A DNA stretch of 64,000 nucleotides from JBJXFE01 sp046153875 (GTDB lineage: Bacteria > Planctomycetota > Phycisphaerae > Phycisphaerales > UBA1924). The notes beneath the pieces are model-generated. The model worked only from the letters and a program-made list of their open reading frames with translations, was not told where the DNA came from and ran no database searches. Position numbers and translations under genes: made by a program. The stretch covers positions 1-64,000 of the forward strand of contig JBJXFE010000013.1 of the NCBI GenBank assembly GCA_046153875.1, given 5' to 3'. Positions 1 through 8,262 of this stretch are shown piece by piece (positions within the stretch are counted from its first letter, which is position 1; each line of letters opens with the position of its first letter).

Positions 1-314
1 ACATCCCGCTGGGTTCGTACCCGCAGACGCAGTCCCCGTGGGGCCTGCTGGACATGACGGGCATGACGGCGGAGCACACCGAGTTCTACTGGCCGATCGA
101 AGGCCCCGTGGACCGGGGGAGCAAGGGCGCGGATGCCAGTTCGTCTCCGGAGCTGTTCGACCGGATTTACAGATTTCAGTTCCTTCGGCCGTCTACTCCG
201 TTCCCTGGTCTCGGTCTGCGGGTAGCCGCGGCTATTCCCAGTCCAGTTTCCGTCACTGTCGTCATCATGATCTTGGCGTTCCGCTCAACCGCGAGAAGGA
301 GAAGAGCATGTTGA
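1..314 (+). CDS. C-terminal end of an FGE/sulfatase-modifying-factor-like protein (partial)
   Basis: Only the last ~103 codons are in the window; the reading frame begins at base 3 and the start lies upstream. The segment SPWGLLDMTGMTAEHTEF resembles the SPWGLxDMxGNVxEW signature of formylglycine-generating-enzyme (FGE/SUMF1) folds, and GLRVAAAIPSP resembles the GFRVA strand that closes this fold. After it comes a short hydrophobic stretch (roughly SVTVVIMILAF) and a basic RRRR tail, a PEP-CTERM-like arrangement of motif, membrane segment and arginines, although the motif itself is PSP. Inference: a secreted, possibly C-terminally sorted protein. It overlaps the next gene by seven bases. Confidence 0.6.
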   Translation, partial: IPLGSYPQTQSPWGLLDMTGMTAEHTEFYWPIEGPVDRGSKGADASSSPELFDRIYRFQFLRPSTPFPGLGLRVAAAIPSPVSVTVVIMILAFRSTARRRRAC

Positions 315-1771
315 ATCACGTGAGCAAAGTCGTTCTGACCGGCGCACTGACGGTCTCAGTCTGCGCGGGGCTGGCACGGGCGGCGAATGAGATTCACGTC
401 GAGGATTGGCGATGCGCCACTGGTTGCGGCACCCACTCGTGTACCACATCTCTTCACTCGACGACGAACCACAACAGCGGCGCGAACATCTCGATCGTGA
501 TCACGGAGTGCACGCGTCGGATCAACATCTATGCCGACAGCACGTCCTTCGATATCGGCCAGGTGACGATCACGCACACAGGAAGTCTGCCTCCCCAAGG
601 CGTAGAGCTCTTCATCGGGCAGGGCACCTTTCCCTATGAGATGGGTCAGTCGTCTGCGGCGGCTCGCGACCTCGGCGGAATCAGTATATCGAACGCGAGC
701 CTGCGGCAGAGGATATGGCTTGCCGGGCACATCGCGGGAGATCAGGGGATAGTCACGGTGGGCAAGGTGTATCGCTGGGACGTTGCCGGAGTGATGAACG
801 GCGGTATCAGTGCCGAGTTGTCGCCGGATGCTGAGAACTTGTTCCATGTTTACGCAGGCTCGACCGCGAGCGTCGGGATTACCGCCCACTCCGGCACCAT
901 CACTCTCGTCGACATCGGGGGCAACTCGGCCGCACACGTGGGCGCTCTGGAGGAGGGCGTCGTTTCGGTGATGGTGGGCGGCAACTTCACCGGGGCCATC
1001 GACGCAGGGACTTTCATCACCAGTGTCATCGTCACGGGCAACATCGGAACCGACGGGGCGGCCGTGCAGATCGCGACGCATGACTCGGGAGGGTCCATCG
1101 GGGTCATCGAAGCCGCGAACATCAACGCGAACATTACGGCGGGAGGAGTGAACGCGACGGGCGACATCGAGCAGGTCCGCACCACGTCCGCGACGTTTTT
1201 CAAGGGGTTCGTCAAGGCGACAGACTTGCTGGGGACGGGCGAGGAACCCGCGCTCGACATAGCGGGCGACGTGACAGCCACGCTTACGGTCCATGGATCC
1301 GTCGAAGCGCCGATCAACATCGGCGGGGACCTGGACAGCAACCTCACCGTCGAAGGGTCGGTGAACGCGCCGATCGACATCGCTGGAGACTTGGACGCGA
1401 ACCTGACCGTTGGGGAATCGGTGAACGCGCCGATCGACATCGGCGACTATCTCCAATCCGGCAACACGATCAAGATCTACCTCTCGCTCGACGGCGATGC
1501 CTCAATCACGATCGGCGAAGCGGCCGGGCTCGAAGGCCAGATCATCATCAACGCGGACGGATTCGACCAGGGTTCGTGGGACGGGGACGTGAGGGTGGGC
1601 GCAGTCACCCTCGCGCCGACCGCGTACGTGCAACTCCCTTCGGACCTCGGCGGCGGCGCCGTCGGGTTCGCGGGGTTCAACTTCCACGCTTGGGCGTGCT
1701 CCCCGCAGCACGAGGAGGTGCTGTCAAGCCCGCCGTCGTCGGTGGTGGTGGACCACTACGGGCCCGTGTAA
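308..1771 (+). CDS. Secreted beta-repeat (beta-helix-like) protein
   Basis: The start is set by AGGAGAAG directly upstream of ATG 308; an upstream in-frame extension to base 38 is only the shadow of the previous gene. The 487-residue product begins with MLNHVSKVV and a hydrophobic stretch ending AGLARA, a Sec signal peptide with AxA cleavage. The rest is rich in Gly, Ile, Val, Asn and Thr in short strand-turn periods (for example VGGNFTGAID, VTGNIGTDG), as in right-handed beta-helix surface proteins. Three exact 20-residue units of the type DIAGDLxxNLTVxGSVNAPI occur near residues 317-376. I do not recognise a named family. Role unknown; a cell-surface or extracellular structural protein is the likely reading. 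Confidence 0.7.
   Translation: MLNHVSKVVLTGALTVSVCAGLARAANEIHVEDWRCATGCGTHSCTTSLHSTTNHNSGANISIVITECTRRINIYADSTSFDIGQVTITHTGSLPPQGVELFIGQGTFPYEMGQSSAAARDLGGISISNASLRQRIWLAGHIAGDQGIVTVGKVYRWDVAGVMNGGISAELSPDAENLFHVYAGSTASVGITAHSGTITLVDIGGNSAAHVGALEEGVVSVMVGGNFTGAIDAGTFITSVIVTGNIGTDGAAVQIATHDSGGSIGVIEAANINANITAGGVNATGDIEQVRTTSATFFKGFVKATDLLGTGEEPALDIAGDVTATLTVHGSVEAPINIGGDLDSNLTVEGSVNAPIDIAGDLDANLTVGESVNAPIDIGDYLQSGNTIKIYLSLDGDASITIGEAAGLEGQIIINADGFDQGSWDGDVRVGAVTLAPTAYVQLPSDLGGGAVGFAGFNFHAWACSPQHEEVLSSPPSSVVVDHYGPV
1256..1435 (+). repeat. Three tandem 60-bp coding repeats
   Basis: Three consecutive 60-base units begin at 1256, 1316 and 1376, each opening with RACAT(A/C)GC and encoding 20 residues of the form (D/N)IxGDLxxxLTVxxSVxAPI. 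A partial fourth unit (GACATCGGC) starts at 1436. The period is a whole number of codons, so unit gain or loss would keep the frame. The units fit one coil or strand pair of a beta-solenoid. Confidence 0.85.
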
Positions 1772-1846
1772 TGGGTGGAGTGCTCACCAACGGCTTGCCC
1801 GCCCCTGAAGGTCGAGCACCGCAACGCGGGTTCCGAGGATACTTGG

Positions 1847-2086
1847 ATGAATCAGACGGATGATCTCGTTTTCGTGATCGAGAATACATATCCGTTCCGG
1901 CGCGTCACGATCACGCCGAAGTCGGGCCAGTCGTTCCTGAGCGACAAGGAGTACCGGGTCCAGCCGCAGTACGTCAGCGGCGGCAGCGGCATGACGCGCC
2001 TCAAGAGCAAGTACGACAGCAACACCGTCGGCGTCGTGGTGTACGACTACCGGTTCACCATCATTTCTGGCTCGTTCGCGCCTTGA
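1847..2086 (+). CDS. Small hypothetical protein
   Basis: A 79-residue product beginning MNQTDDLVFVIEN. ATG 1847 is chosen because GAGG sits eight bases upstream; a longer frame from GTG 1775 adds 24 residues that look non-coding in composition. The product has balanced composition with alternating hydrophobic residues (VVVYDYRFTII near the end), suggesting a small all-beta protein. No signal peptide, membrane segment or known motif is visible. It follows the beta-repeat protein by 75 bases on the same strand and may be co-transcribed with it. Not recognised. Confidence 0.5.
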   Translation: MNQTDDLVFVIENTYPFRRVTITPKSGQSFLSDKEYRVQPQYVSGGSGMTRLKSKYDSNTVGVVVYDYRFTIISGSFAP

Positions 2087-2269
2087 AAATCCGTTCGCGG
2101 TGCGCCGTGCATCGGTGGGCAGGCCGCCCGATCATTGGTGCCGCGATCGGCTCGGTCGGACCCTCCAACGATCTTCATCGCGCGCTAAACCTGCCCGGCG
2201 GCGTTGCCGATGCAGAGAACCACCGTCGGCAGGGGAGAGAGGGTCAACCTCCCGTTCAAGGAGATTCTC

Positions 2270-2953
2270 ATGCCGGTATTGCCCCCCCTCGTCCGCGAGC
2301 AGATCGAGTGGCTCGAAGCCCACCTCCCCATCTGGGCCGCCAACTCCTCCGCCATCGGCCTCTCGTCGCTCCAGGTCACGGGGTTAACCACGCTCACCAC
2401 CGCGGCACGCACCGCCTATGACAACGCGCAGGCCGCCCGCATCTCCTCCAAGAACTCCACCACAGCCCTGAAGATCGCCCACGCCGCCATGCGCAACTCC
2501 GCGGGCGACATGATCAACAGCATCAAGTCGTTTGCGCAGGCCTCCAACAACCCCAACGTCTACACCATCGCCGAGGTCCCCCCGCCCGCCGCGCCCAAGC
2601 CCGCCCCCGCGCCCGCGACCCCCGTCAACGTCACCGTCTCGCTCCGCAACGACGGGACCATCAACGTCGCGTGGGACGCGACCCAGCCCGCCCCGGGGGC
2701 CGAGCAGTTCTTCACCGTCAGCCGCCGCCTGAACGGGGGCGGGGCGTTCTTCGGCGTCGGGAACACCGGTGAGAAGGCGTTCGAGGACGCGACCGTCCCC
2801 GCCGGAACCCTCTCCGCCACCTACCAGGTCACCGCCCGACGCCGCAGCCAGTCCAGCGAACCCAGCGAACCCGTCTCCATCCTCCTGGGCGTCCCCGGCG
2901 AGGGCGCCGGAGACAGCGAAGCGGGCGGCCAGGGCCTGCAACTGGCGGCGTAA
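2270..2953 (+). CDS. Fibronectin type III domain protein
   Basis: ATG 2270 follows AAGGAG with six bases of spacing, so this start is preferred to the in-frame ATG at 2204. The 227-residue protein has an N-terminal helical half (about residues 1-105, starting MPVLPPLVREQIEWLEAHL) and a Pro/Ala-rich linker (PPPAAPKPAPAPATP). The C-terminal half, about residues 120-210, has a fibronectin type III pattern: VTVSLRNDGTINVAWD, then FTVSRRLNGG and ATYQVTARR. There is no signal peptide. The gene is closed by a strong terminator. The helical half may mediate oligomerisation; the cellular role is unknown. Confidence 0.65.
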   Translation: MPVLPPLVREQIEWLEAHLPIWAANSSAIGLSSLQVTGLTTLTTAARTAYDNAQAARISSKNSTTALKIAHAAMRNSAGDMINSIKSFAQASNNPNVYTIAEVPPPAAPKPAPAPATPVNVTVSLRNDGTINVAWDATQPAPGAEQFFTVSRRLNGGGAFFGVGNTGEKAFEDATVPAGTLSATYQVTARRRSQSSEPSEPVSILLGVPGEGAGDSEAGGQGLQLAA

Positions 2954-2986
2954 CGAGCGACACGACAACCCGGTCTGCGTACACAG

Positions 2987-3016
2987 CGCCCATGCCCCAA
3001 GAGGCATGGGCGTTTT
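2987..3016 (+). terminator. Rho-independent terminator
   Basis: A perfect 10-bp stem (CGCCCATGCC / GGCATGGGCG) with a 6-base loop (CCAAGA) is followed directly by TTTT. It lies 34 bases after the stop of the fibronectin-type-III gene and separates it from the convergent DinB genes. It is the only stem plus T-tract of this quality I found in the window. Confidence 0.9.
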
Positions 3017-3046
3017 CATTGCGCCGCCGGATCGAGGACGGGCGTG

Positions 3047-3568
3047 TTACGCCTTCCACTCGCCCGCGTAGGCGGTGTTGAACCCGGGGGTGTCGCGGGA
3101 GGCGAGCTCCCAAAGCCGCTTGGCGATCTGCCGCAGGTGCAGGGCGTCGTGGGCCGCCCACGACGCGAGCAGGTCGCCGGCGCGAATGGGGCCGAACTTC
3201 GGGTGGTGATACGCCAGCGACCAATCCGTGCCGGCGGGGAGGGTCCGCAGCCACACCACGGATCGGCGACGCTCATCGACGAAGCGGGCCACCGACGCGG
3301 CGATGTCCTGTTCGTTGTAGCGGCGGTCGCGGGCCCAGCCTTCGGGGTCGATCGGGGGCCAGTCGCCCGACGCGCCGTCGACGACGAACTTCAACCGGGT
3401 GCGGAAGTCGTGAACTTCCTCGTCGCCGAGGTGGCAGACGACTTCGAGGATCGACCATGCACCCGAAGGTGGTTTCCACCCGGCGTCGGCTTCGGGCAAG
3501 CCGGAGGCGACGCCCTGGATGAGGGCCGGAAACCGATCAAGCCGCTCGATCAGGGCCGGGGCGTTCAC
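3047..3568 (-). CDS. DinB family protein (downstream copy)
   Basis: A 173-residue protein of the DinB/YfiT four-helix-bundle superfamily. Typical features are the early helix IERLDRFPALIQGV, the segment WKPPSGAWSILEVVCHLGDEE carrying the first metal-ligand histidine, and the late helix SWAAHDALHLRQIAKRLW with further histidines; members bind a divalent metal through three histidines. The start is GTG 3568, in a GTGA overlap with the stop of the upstream DinB gene, so the two are translationally coupled. Substrate unknown; DinB-fold enzymes include thiol-dependent S-transferases and damage-inducible proteins. Confidence 0.8.
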   Translation of the reverse strand: MNAPALIERLDRFPALIQGVASGLPEADAGWKPPSGAWSILEVVCHLGDEEVHDFRTRLKFVVDGASGDWPPIDPEGWARDRRYNEQDIAASVARFVDERRRSVVWLRTLPAGTDWSLAYHHPKFGPIRAGDLLASWAAHDALHLRQIAKRLWELASRDTPGFNTAYAGEWKA

Positions 3569-4089
3569 GGCGCGGAGCCTTCCTGCACCACCGAGGGGCG
3601 ATCCCAGAAGATGTAGTCGGTGTCCACCGGCTCGCCGCCGAGGTCCTTGACGAGCAGGGCGATCTGGCCGCGGTGGTACCAGGCGTGCCCGAAGACCTGC
3701 GTGAGCAAGTCCAGGAGGCGCCAGCGGTAGCGCCGCCCGTCGCCGCCGACGCAGGTGAAGTCGGAGGCGATGTCCGCGTCGGTCAGGCCCCCGAGGTAGG
3801 ACGTCCATCGCTGCTCGACCGCCCCGACCGCCGCCGGGAGGTCCGCGAAGGTCGTCGCGGGGAACCAACTCTCGGGTCGATCCGACGCGGCGCCCAGCCG
3901 GTGCAGCCACATGTGCCTGGCCGCGACCAGGTGGGCCATCTTGCCCACGGCTCGCGCGAAGTGAGGGGATGAGCGCGAGGCGAGCGGAACAGAATCGAGC
4001 ATCCGCAGGGCCTTGGTGTTGCAGTCGCGCTCGTAGGCGTACCACGTCCGGAAGCGTTCGGCGAACGAGAGCGGCTCAGGCTGCGGCAT
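3565..4089 (-). CDS. DinB family protein (upstream copy)
   Basis: A 174-residue DinB-superfamily protein and first gene of a two-gene unit. It shows the four-helix pattern with candidate metal ligands in VGKMAHLVAARHMWLHRLG and FGHAWYHRGQIALLVKDLG; the latter (HxxYHRGQ) is the hallmark of this family, followed by the typical ending DTDYIFWDR. The start chosen is ATG 4089, preceded by GGTGAG at good spacing; an in-frame ATG at 4101 is the alternative. Two diverged DinB genes in tandem suggest related but non-identical substrates. Exact reaction unknown. Confidence 0.82.
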   Translation of the reverse strand: MPQPEPLSFAERFRTWYAYERDCNTKALRMLDSVPLASRSSPHFARAVGKMAHLVAARHMWLHRLGAASDRPESWFPATTFADLPAAVGAVEQRWTSYLGGLTDADIASDFTCVGGDGRRYRWRLLDLLTQVFGHAWYHRGQIALLVKDLGGEPVDTDYIFWDRPSVVQEGSAP

Positions 4090-4135
4090 GGGACTCACCA
4101 TGGACCAAGGCTCGAACGCGCTCCGGCGGGCACGC

Positions 4136-4906
4136 TCAGTGCCCCCCGGTCCGCATCACGTCCAGGCTTTCGGGGAACGGGTAGCTCGGGAAGACGCCGA
4201 CGTGCCCGAGCCGCCACATGCTCGGGGCGGCGTAGACATCCCCGCGGAAGCCCGCGTGGTACATCGTCTTGAGCACGCTCTCGAAGCTGGGCTCCACCCC
4301 CCCGGCGCCGCCCGTACCACCCGAGCCCCCTGGTCTGTCCGACTCGACGAGCCGGTTGGCACGCGCGTTGAGGAACGAGACGCTGGCCACGGGTTGCCGG
4401 TCACGGCGGTCGCGGAGCATCTTGGCGACGGTCGTGAACCCGCGGCCCAGGTCGTCGAGCGTGAAGTGGTCCTTCCCCTTCGGGCGGAGCAGCCCGAGGA
4501 TGAGCAGGCTGTCGAGGTCGTACTTGAGCACGTAGGGCTCGCGGTCGTGGGCCGCGTGGACGGCCACGGAGTCCTGGAAGATCTTCGCGAAGCTCGTCAC
4601 GCTGCGCGCGGACCACTGGCTGGCCTGCACGAGCTCGACGAGCTGCGCGATGATGCCGTGGCTGTTGTCCTCGTCGTTCACGCCGCACACGACGGTGCGG
4701 TAGCGGCCGTCGAGCAGGTCGCGGAGCAGGTCCTGCCCCCAGAGGATGCGCAGTCGCTCGTCGGCGCGGACCTTTCCGCCGGCGCCGGGCAACAGGCTGA
4801 TGCGGTCGGGGGCGAGTTCGGTGGAGACAAGGCGGTCGGCGTCGCCATCGTAGAGGCGGACCCCGCCTTCGGCTGATCCCGCGCGCGTCCGTGGCGTCGT
4901 GGTCAT
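4136..4906 (-). CDS. Conserved-looking hypothetical protein
   Basis: A 256-residue protein starting at ATG 4906, supported by GGAGG ten bases upstream. It has no signal peptide or membrane segment, so it is probably cytoplasmic. Visible segments are LLPGAGGKVRADERLRILWG, GRYRTVVCGVNDEDNSHGI, HDREPYVLKYDLDSLLILG and a late Gly/Ser linker (about residues 192-202) before a C-terminal piece with FPSYPFPESLD. Composition and codon use are normal for the window, so it is a real gene. I do not recognise the family and no catalytic motif is convincing. It lies between the DinB pair and apbE on the same strand. Confidence 0.65.
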   Translation of the reverse strand: MTTTPRTRAGSAEGGVRLYDGDADRLVSTELAPDRISLLPGAGGKVRADERLRILWGQDLLRDLLDGRYRTVVCGVNDEDNSHGIIAQLVELVQASQWSARSVTSFAKIFQDSVAVHAAHDREPYVLKYDLDSLLILGLLRPKGKDHFTLDDLGRGFTTVAKMLRDRRDRQPVASVSFLNARANRLVESDRPGGSGGTGGAGGVEPSFESVLKTMYHAGFRGDVYAAPSMWRLGHVGVFPSYPFPESLDVMRTGGH

Positions 4907-4966
4907 GGTATTGAACCCTCCGAGATCGGGCGCGGCCGCTCAGGAGGAGCGGGCGCCCACGTGATC

Positions 4967-5986
4967 TTACGGGGTCCGGTGGGCCGGCGGCGGCGTGGAT
5001 GTCGGCGGGAAGCCGGGGGAACGGAACTCCACAGTGCCGTCGGGCGTGCGTTCGATGAGGAGGGCCTCGACGCCCGGAAAGTCGGCGAGCGTTTCCACGG
5101 TGCGTTCCCGCCCCAGCACGCACAGCGCTGTGGCCAGGGCGTCGGCTGTCGCGCCGTCGGGCGCGATCACGGTCGCCTGGATGCGCCGCGTCAGGCCCAG
5201 GCCGGTGCCCGGGTCGAGGATGTGGGAGTAGCGGACACCGTCGATCTCGATGAACTGCTCCGTGTCGCCGGAGGTCGAGATGCAGGTGTTGGCGAGGGTG
5301 AGAGCGCGACCGGCGCCGTCGATGGCGATGCGCCAGCCGGTTGTGCCCGGCGGGGCGTCCCCCAGCGCGATGTCGCCGCCGAGCGCGACCATGGCGCAAG
5401 GCACATGGAACGCGTCCATCACGGCACGCGCCGCGTGCGCGCCGCGGCCCTTGCCGATCCCGCCCAGGTCCAGCTTCATCCCGGGGATCGCCAGGGCGAC
5501 GGTCTGGGCTTCGGAGTCGATCGCGACGTGCCGCCAGCCGGTGCGGGCACGCGCCGAATCGAGAGCCGAGGGGTCCGTCGGCTGGAGCGTCCGGCGGGCC
5601 TCGCGCCACAGTGCCGTCAGCGGTCCGAGCGTCGGGTCGAACGCTCCGTCGGTCGCCAGAGCGATCGCGCGGGCCGATCCCAGCACGAGCCGCAAGTCCG
5701 GGCTTACGGAGATCGGTCCCGATCCCGCGCGAGCGCACAGCCGCATCAGTTCGCTGTCCGGGCGGTAGTCGGACATGACCTGCTCGAGCTCGTCCAGGCG
5801 GTGGAACGCGAGCGCGATCGCACGATCCGCCTCCGCCGCGTCGCGGGCGTACACCACGACGCGGGCCTGTACGCCCATCGACAAGCGTGTAGACTCGAAC
5901 CGAGTCGGCCCGGCGGCACAGCCCGTGCACGCGGCGACGAGGGCGAGCATGGCCAGCGCGATCAATCGACAGCCAACGTTTCGCAC
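4967..5986 (-). CDS. apbE: FAD:protein FMN transferase (ApbE), lipoprotein
   Basis: This enzyme transfers FMN from FAD to a Thr/Ser of target flavoproteins such as RnfG/NqrC, on the outer side of the cytoplasmic membrane, using Mg2+. In the 339-residue product the ApbE signatures are present: STRLSMGVQARVVVYARD near the N-terminus, DGAFDPTLGPLTALWR, the glycine-rich KLDLGGIGKGRGAHAA, MVALGGDIALGD, and SHILDPGTG. An N-terminal lipobox-like LVAAC follows a short hydrophobic segment. The start chosen is GTG 5986, which gives a complete lipoprotein signal and has TATACC five bases upstream; ATG 5950 would leave the signal too short. Its 5' end overlaps the divergent gene at 5949. Confidence 0.88.
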   Translation of the reverse strand: MRNVGCRLIALAMLALVAACTGCAAGPTRFESTRLSMGVQARVVVYARDAAEADRAIALAFHRLDELEQVMSDYRPDSELMRLCARAGSGPISVSPDLRLVLGSARAIALATDGAFDPTLGPLTALWREARRTLQPTDPSALDSARARTGWRHVAIDSEAQTVALAIPGMKLDLGGIGKGRGAHAARAVMDAFHVPCAMVALGGDIALGDAPPGTTGWRIAIDGAGRALTLANTCISTSGDTEQFIEIDGVRYSHILDPGTGLGLTRRIQATVIAPDGATADALATALCVLGRERTVETLADFPGVEALLIERTPDGTVEFRSPGFPPTSTPPPAHRTP

Positions 5987-6845
5987 CCCGTGGTATAGCC
6001 GCCCGATCGCGGGCGGGCTCGGCGCGGCGGTGCTCGCGGTCGCGTTGGCGGCGGGGTGCGCGGGCGACGGGGCGCCGCAACCCATCCCGGACGCGACGGC
6101 GAACGTCACGGCGTTGCAACCCTTCGAGCAGGCGATCGAAGGCACGCCGTTGAAGTTCACGATGGTTCCCGTGCCCGCGAGCCGCACGGCGATCCAGGGT
6201 GCGGACGGGACTCTGCACTGGTCCGACGTCGGCCCGCTATGGATCGGCGCGACCGAGATCACCTGGGAGCTGTACGACCTCTACGTCTTCGGGCTCGACC
6301 AGGGCGAGGTGCTGCCCGCGGGCACGGACGCCGTCACGCGTCCGAGCAAGCCGTACATCCCGCCGGATCGCGGCTTCGGGCACGCGGGCTACCCCGCGAT
6401 GTCGATGTCGTACGCCGGAGCGGAGGGCTTCTGCCGCTGGCTCTCGGCCAAAACCGGGCGGAAGTATCGCCTGCCGTCCGAGGCGGAGTGGGAACACGCC
6501 GCCCGAGCGGGCGAGTCCGACGCCGCGCGCGAAACTCTCGATGCGCGGGCGTGGCATGAGGGGAATGCCGCGGGCAAGACGCACCCGGTCGGTGCGAAAT
6601 CGGCCAACGCGTGGGGCGTCCATGACATGCAGGGCAACGTGGCCGAGTGGGTGGCGGGCGTGGATGGCAAGCCGGTGACGAGGGGCGGCTCGTACCGCGG
6701 TGCCGTGGAGACGCTGCGCCTCGATGCCCGCGTGCGGCCGAGCCCGGCGTGGAACGCGAGCGACCCGCAGATCCCCAAGAGCAAGTGGTGGCTGGCGGAT
6801 GGGCCGTTCGTGGGCTTCCGGGTGGTGTGTGAGAAAGGCAACTAG
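5949..6845 (+). CDS. FGE/SUMF1-like lipoprotein lacking catalytic cysteines
   Basis: A 298-residue protein with a lipoprotein signal (hydrophobic run ending AVALAAGC) and a full FGE-sulfatase fold: TEITWELYDLYVFG, SYAGAEGFCRWLSAKTGRKYR, LPSEAEWEHAARAG, VHDMQGNVAEWVAG, TRGGSYRG and the closing FVGFRVVC. In true formylglycine-generating enzymes the strand after GGS carries two catalytic cysteines; here it reads GGSYRGAVETLRL with none. So it probably does not make formylglycine and may instead bind ligands or have another oxidase-like role. The start ATG 5949 follows GAGGGCGAGC. It precedes the oxidoreductase genes by 51 bases and may be the first gene of that unit. Confidence 0.8.
   Translation: MASAINRQPTFRTPWYSRPIAGGLGAAVLAVALAAGCAGDGAPQPIPDATANVTALQPFEQAIEGTPLKFTMVPVPASRTAIQGADGTLHWSDVGPLWIGATEITWELYDLYVFGLDQGEVLPAGTDAVTRPSKPYIPPDRGFGHAGYPAMSMSYAGAEGFCRWLSAKTGRKYRLPSEAEWEHAARAGESDAARETLDARAWHEGNAAGKTHPVGAKSANAWGVHDMQGNVAEWVAGVDGKPVTRGGSYRGAVETLRLDARVRPSPAWNASDPQIPKSKWWLADGPFVGFRVVCEKGN
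5992..5997 (-). promoter_or_regulatory. Putative -10 hexamer (TATACC) for apbE
   Basis: TATACC on the minus strand, five bases before the GTG at 5986. It sits inside the coding sequence of the divergent FGE-like lipoprotein. Confidence 0.4.
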
Positions 6846-6896
6846 CTGCGGGCGGCGGGGTGACGGCATCCAGGTGTTGATCGCGGGAGATTCGTC

Positions 6897-8192
6897 ATGG
6901 CGACGCGGCGTGAGTTCATGAAGTCCTCGGTGGCGGCGGCGGCGGCGGTGTCGCTGCCGGACCTGATCGCCCGTGGCGCGCACGCCCGCGGGTCCGACGC
7001 GCTGCGCATCGGCGTCATCGGTTGCGGCGGGCGCGGCACGGGCGCCACCGTGCAGGCCCTCCGCGCCGACAAAGGGGCCGTGCTGGTTGCCATGGGCGAC
7101 GTCTTCGCCGACCGGCTCGAATCCTGCCTGGCGAACGTCACGAGCGAGATGGGCGACGAGGCGGAGCAGCGCGTCCGCGTGCCGGAGGATCGCCGGTTCG
7201 TCGGGTTCGACTCTCACCTGGGTGTGATCAACAGCGAAGCGGAGGTCGTGCTGATCACCGGGTACCCGGCGTTCCGCCCTGCGCACCTCGCGGCGGCGGT
7301 GGCCGCGGGCAAGCACGTCTTCGCGGAGAAACCGCTGGCCGTCGATGCCCCCGGCGTTCGTTCGGTGCTGGAGTCCGCGGCGGCGGCGAAGGCGCGGAAC
7401 ACGGCGCTGCTCGTGGGCTTCTGCTGGCGGTACAACGACGGGATGCGCGGGACGTTCGAACGGGTTCATGGCGGCGCGATCGGGCGCGTCCAGACCGTCC
7501 ACACGACGTACCACACCGGCACGCTCGGCAAGCGCCCCCGCAAGCCCGAGTGGACCGACCTCGAGTTCCAGATGCGCAACTGGTGGCATTTCGCCTGGAT
7601 CAGCGGCGACCACGTTGTCGAGCAGGCGGTCCACAGCATCGATCGGCTGGCTTGGGCGATGGGCGACGAACCGCCCGCGCGGGTGACGTGCCTGGGTGGG
7701 CGCGCGGCCCGCAGCGGCCCCGAGCACGGCGATGTCTACGACCACTTCGCGGGGGTGTACGAGTATGCCGACGGGCGGCGGGCCTTCCACACCACGCGGC
7801 AGATCGACCAGTGCCCGCACGACAACACCGACTACATCTACGGCACGGCCGGTTCCTGCACGGTCAACGGATGGGCGCCGACGTATTCCTGCCGCGACCT
7901 GAACGGCGCCGCGACGTGGAACTACACGGGCCGTGCCGATCGCGACATGTATCAGACCGAGCACGACGAGCTGTTCGCGTCGATCCGGTCCGGGGCGCCG
8001 ATCAACGACGGCGAACGCGGCGCCCGCAGCACGTTGACGGCGATCATGGCTCGTATGGCCGCGTATACCGGGGCCACGGTCGAATGGACGCAGGCGATGG
8101 GGTCCACGGAATCGCTGGTACCTGATATTCTGGAGTTCGGCCCCAGGCCGATGCCCCGGGTGCCGGTACCGGGCGTGACGAAGTTCGGGTGA
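6897..8192 (+). CDS. Tat-exported Gfo/Idh/MocA family oxidoreductase (copy 1)
   Basis: A 431-residue NAD(P)-dependent oxidoreductase. The N-terminus TRREFMKSSVAAAAAVSLP is a twin-arginine signal, so it folds in the cytoplasm and is exported. The Rossmann motif GVIGCGGRGTG follows at about residue 39, then the family EKP motif in GKHVFAEKPLAVD (about residues 138-150), whose lysine normally takes part in catalysis. Later ISGDHVVEQAVHSIDRLAWAMG matches the substrate-domain signature of secreted planctomycete members. A GGGAG-type ribosome site precedes the ATG. Probable role: oxidation or epimerisation of a sugar or cyclitol in the periplasm, with the neighbouring paralogue and TIM-barrel protein. 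The substrate cannot be told from sequence. Confidence 0.88.
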   Translation: MATRREFMKSSVAAAAAVSLPDLIARGAHARGSDALRIGVIGCGGRGTGATVQALRADKGAVLVAMGDVFADRLESCLANVTSEMGDEAEQRVRVPEDRRFVGFDSHLGVINSEAEVVLITGYPAFRPAHLAAAVAAGKHVFAEKPLAVDAPGVRSVLESAAAAKARNTALLVGFCWRYNDGMRGTFERVHGGAIGRVQTVHTTYHTGTLGKRPRKPEWTDLEFQMRNWWHFAWISGDHVVEQAVHSIDRLAWAMGDEPPARVTCLGGRAARSGPEHGDVYDHFAGVYEYADGRRAFHTTRQIDQCPHDNTDYIYGTAGSCTVNGWAPTYSCRDLNGAATWNYTGRADRDMYQTEHDELFASIRSGAPINDGERGARSTLTAIMARMAAYTGATVEWTQAMGSTESLVPDILEFGPRPMPRVPVPGVTKFG

Positions 8193-8262
8193 GCGGGCGA
8201 GCGACAAGGATTCATCGGGCACGCCGCGCCGGGCCGCGGCGCCGGAGTTGGAAGGGAAACCC

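Noticed and set aside
1775..1846. GTG 1775 as the start of the small hypothetical protein
   Set aside because: No ribosome-binding site and the added residues look non-coding; ATG 1847 has GAGG eight bases upstream.
4401..6218. Long minus-strand open frame of 605 codons overlapping apbE and the 4136 gene
   Set aside because: It is very Arg/Pro-rich and covers two genes with clear family signatures in other frames, as expected for shadow frames in GC-rich DNA.
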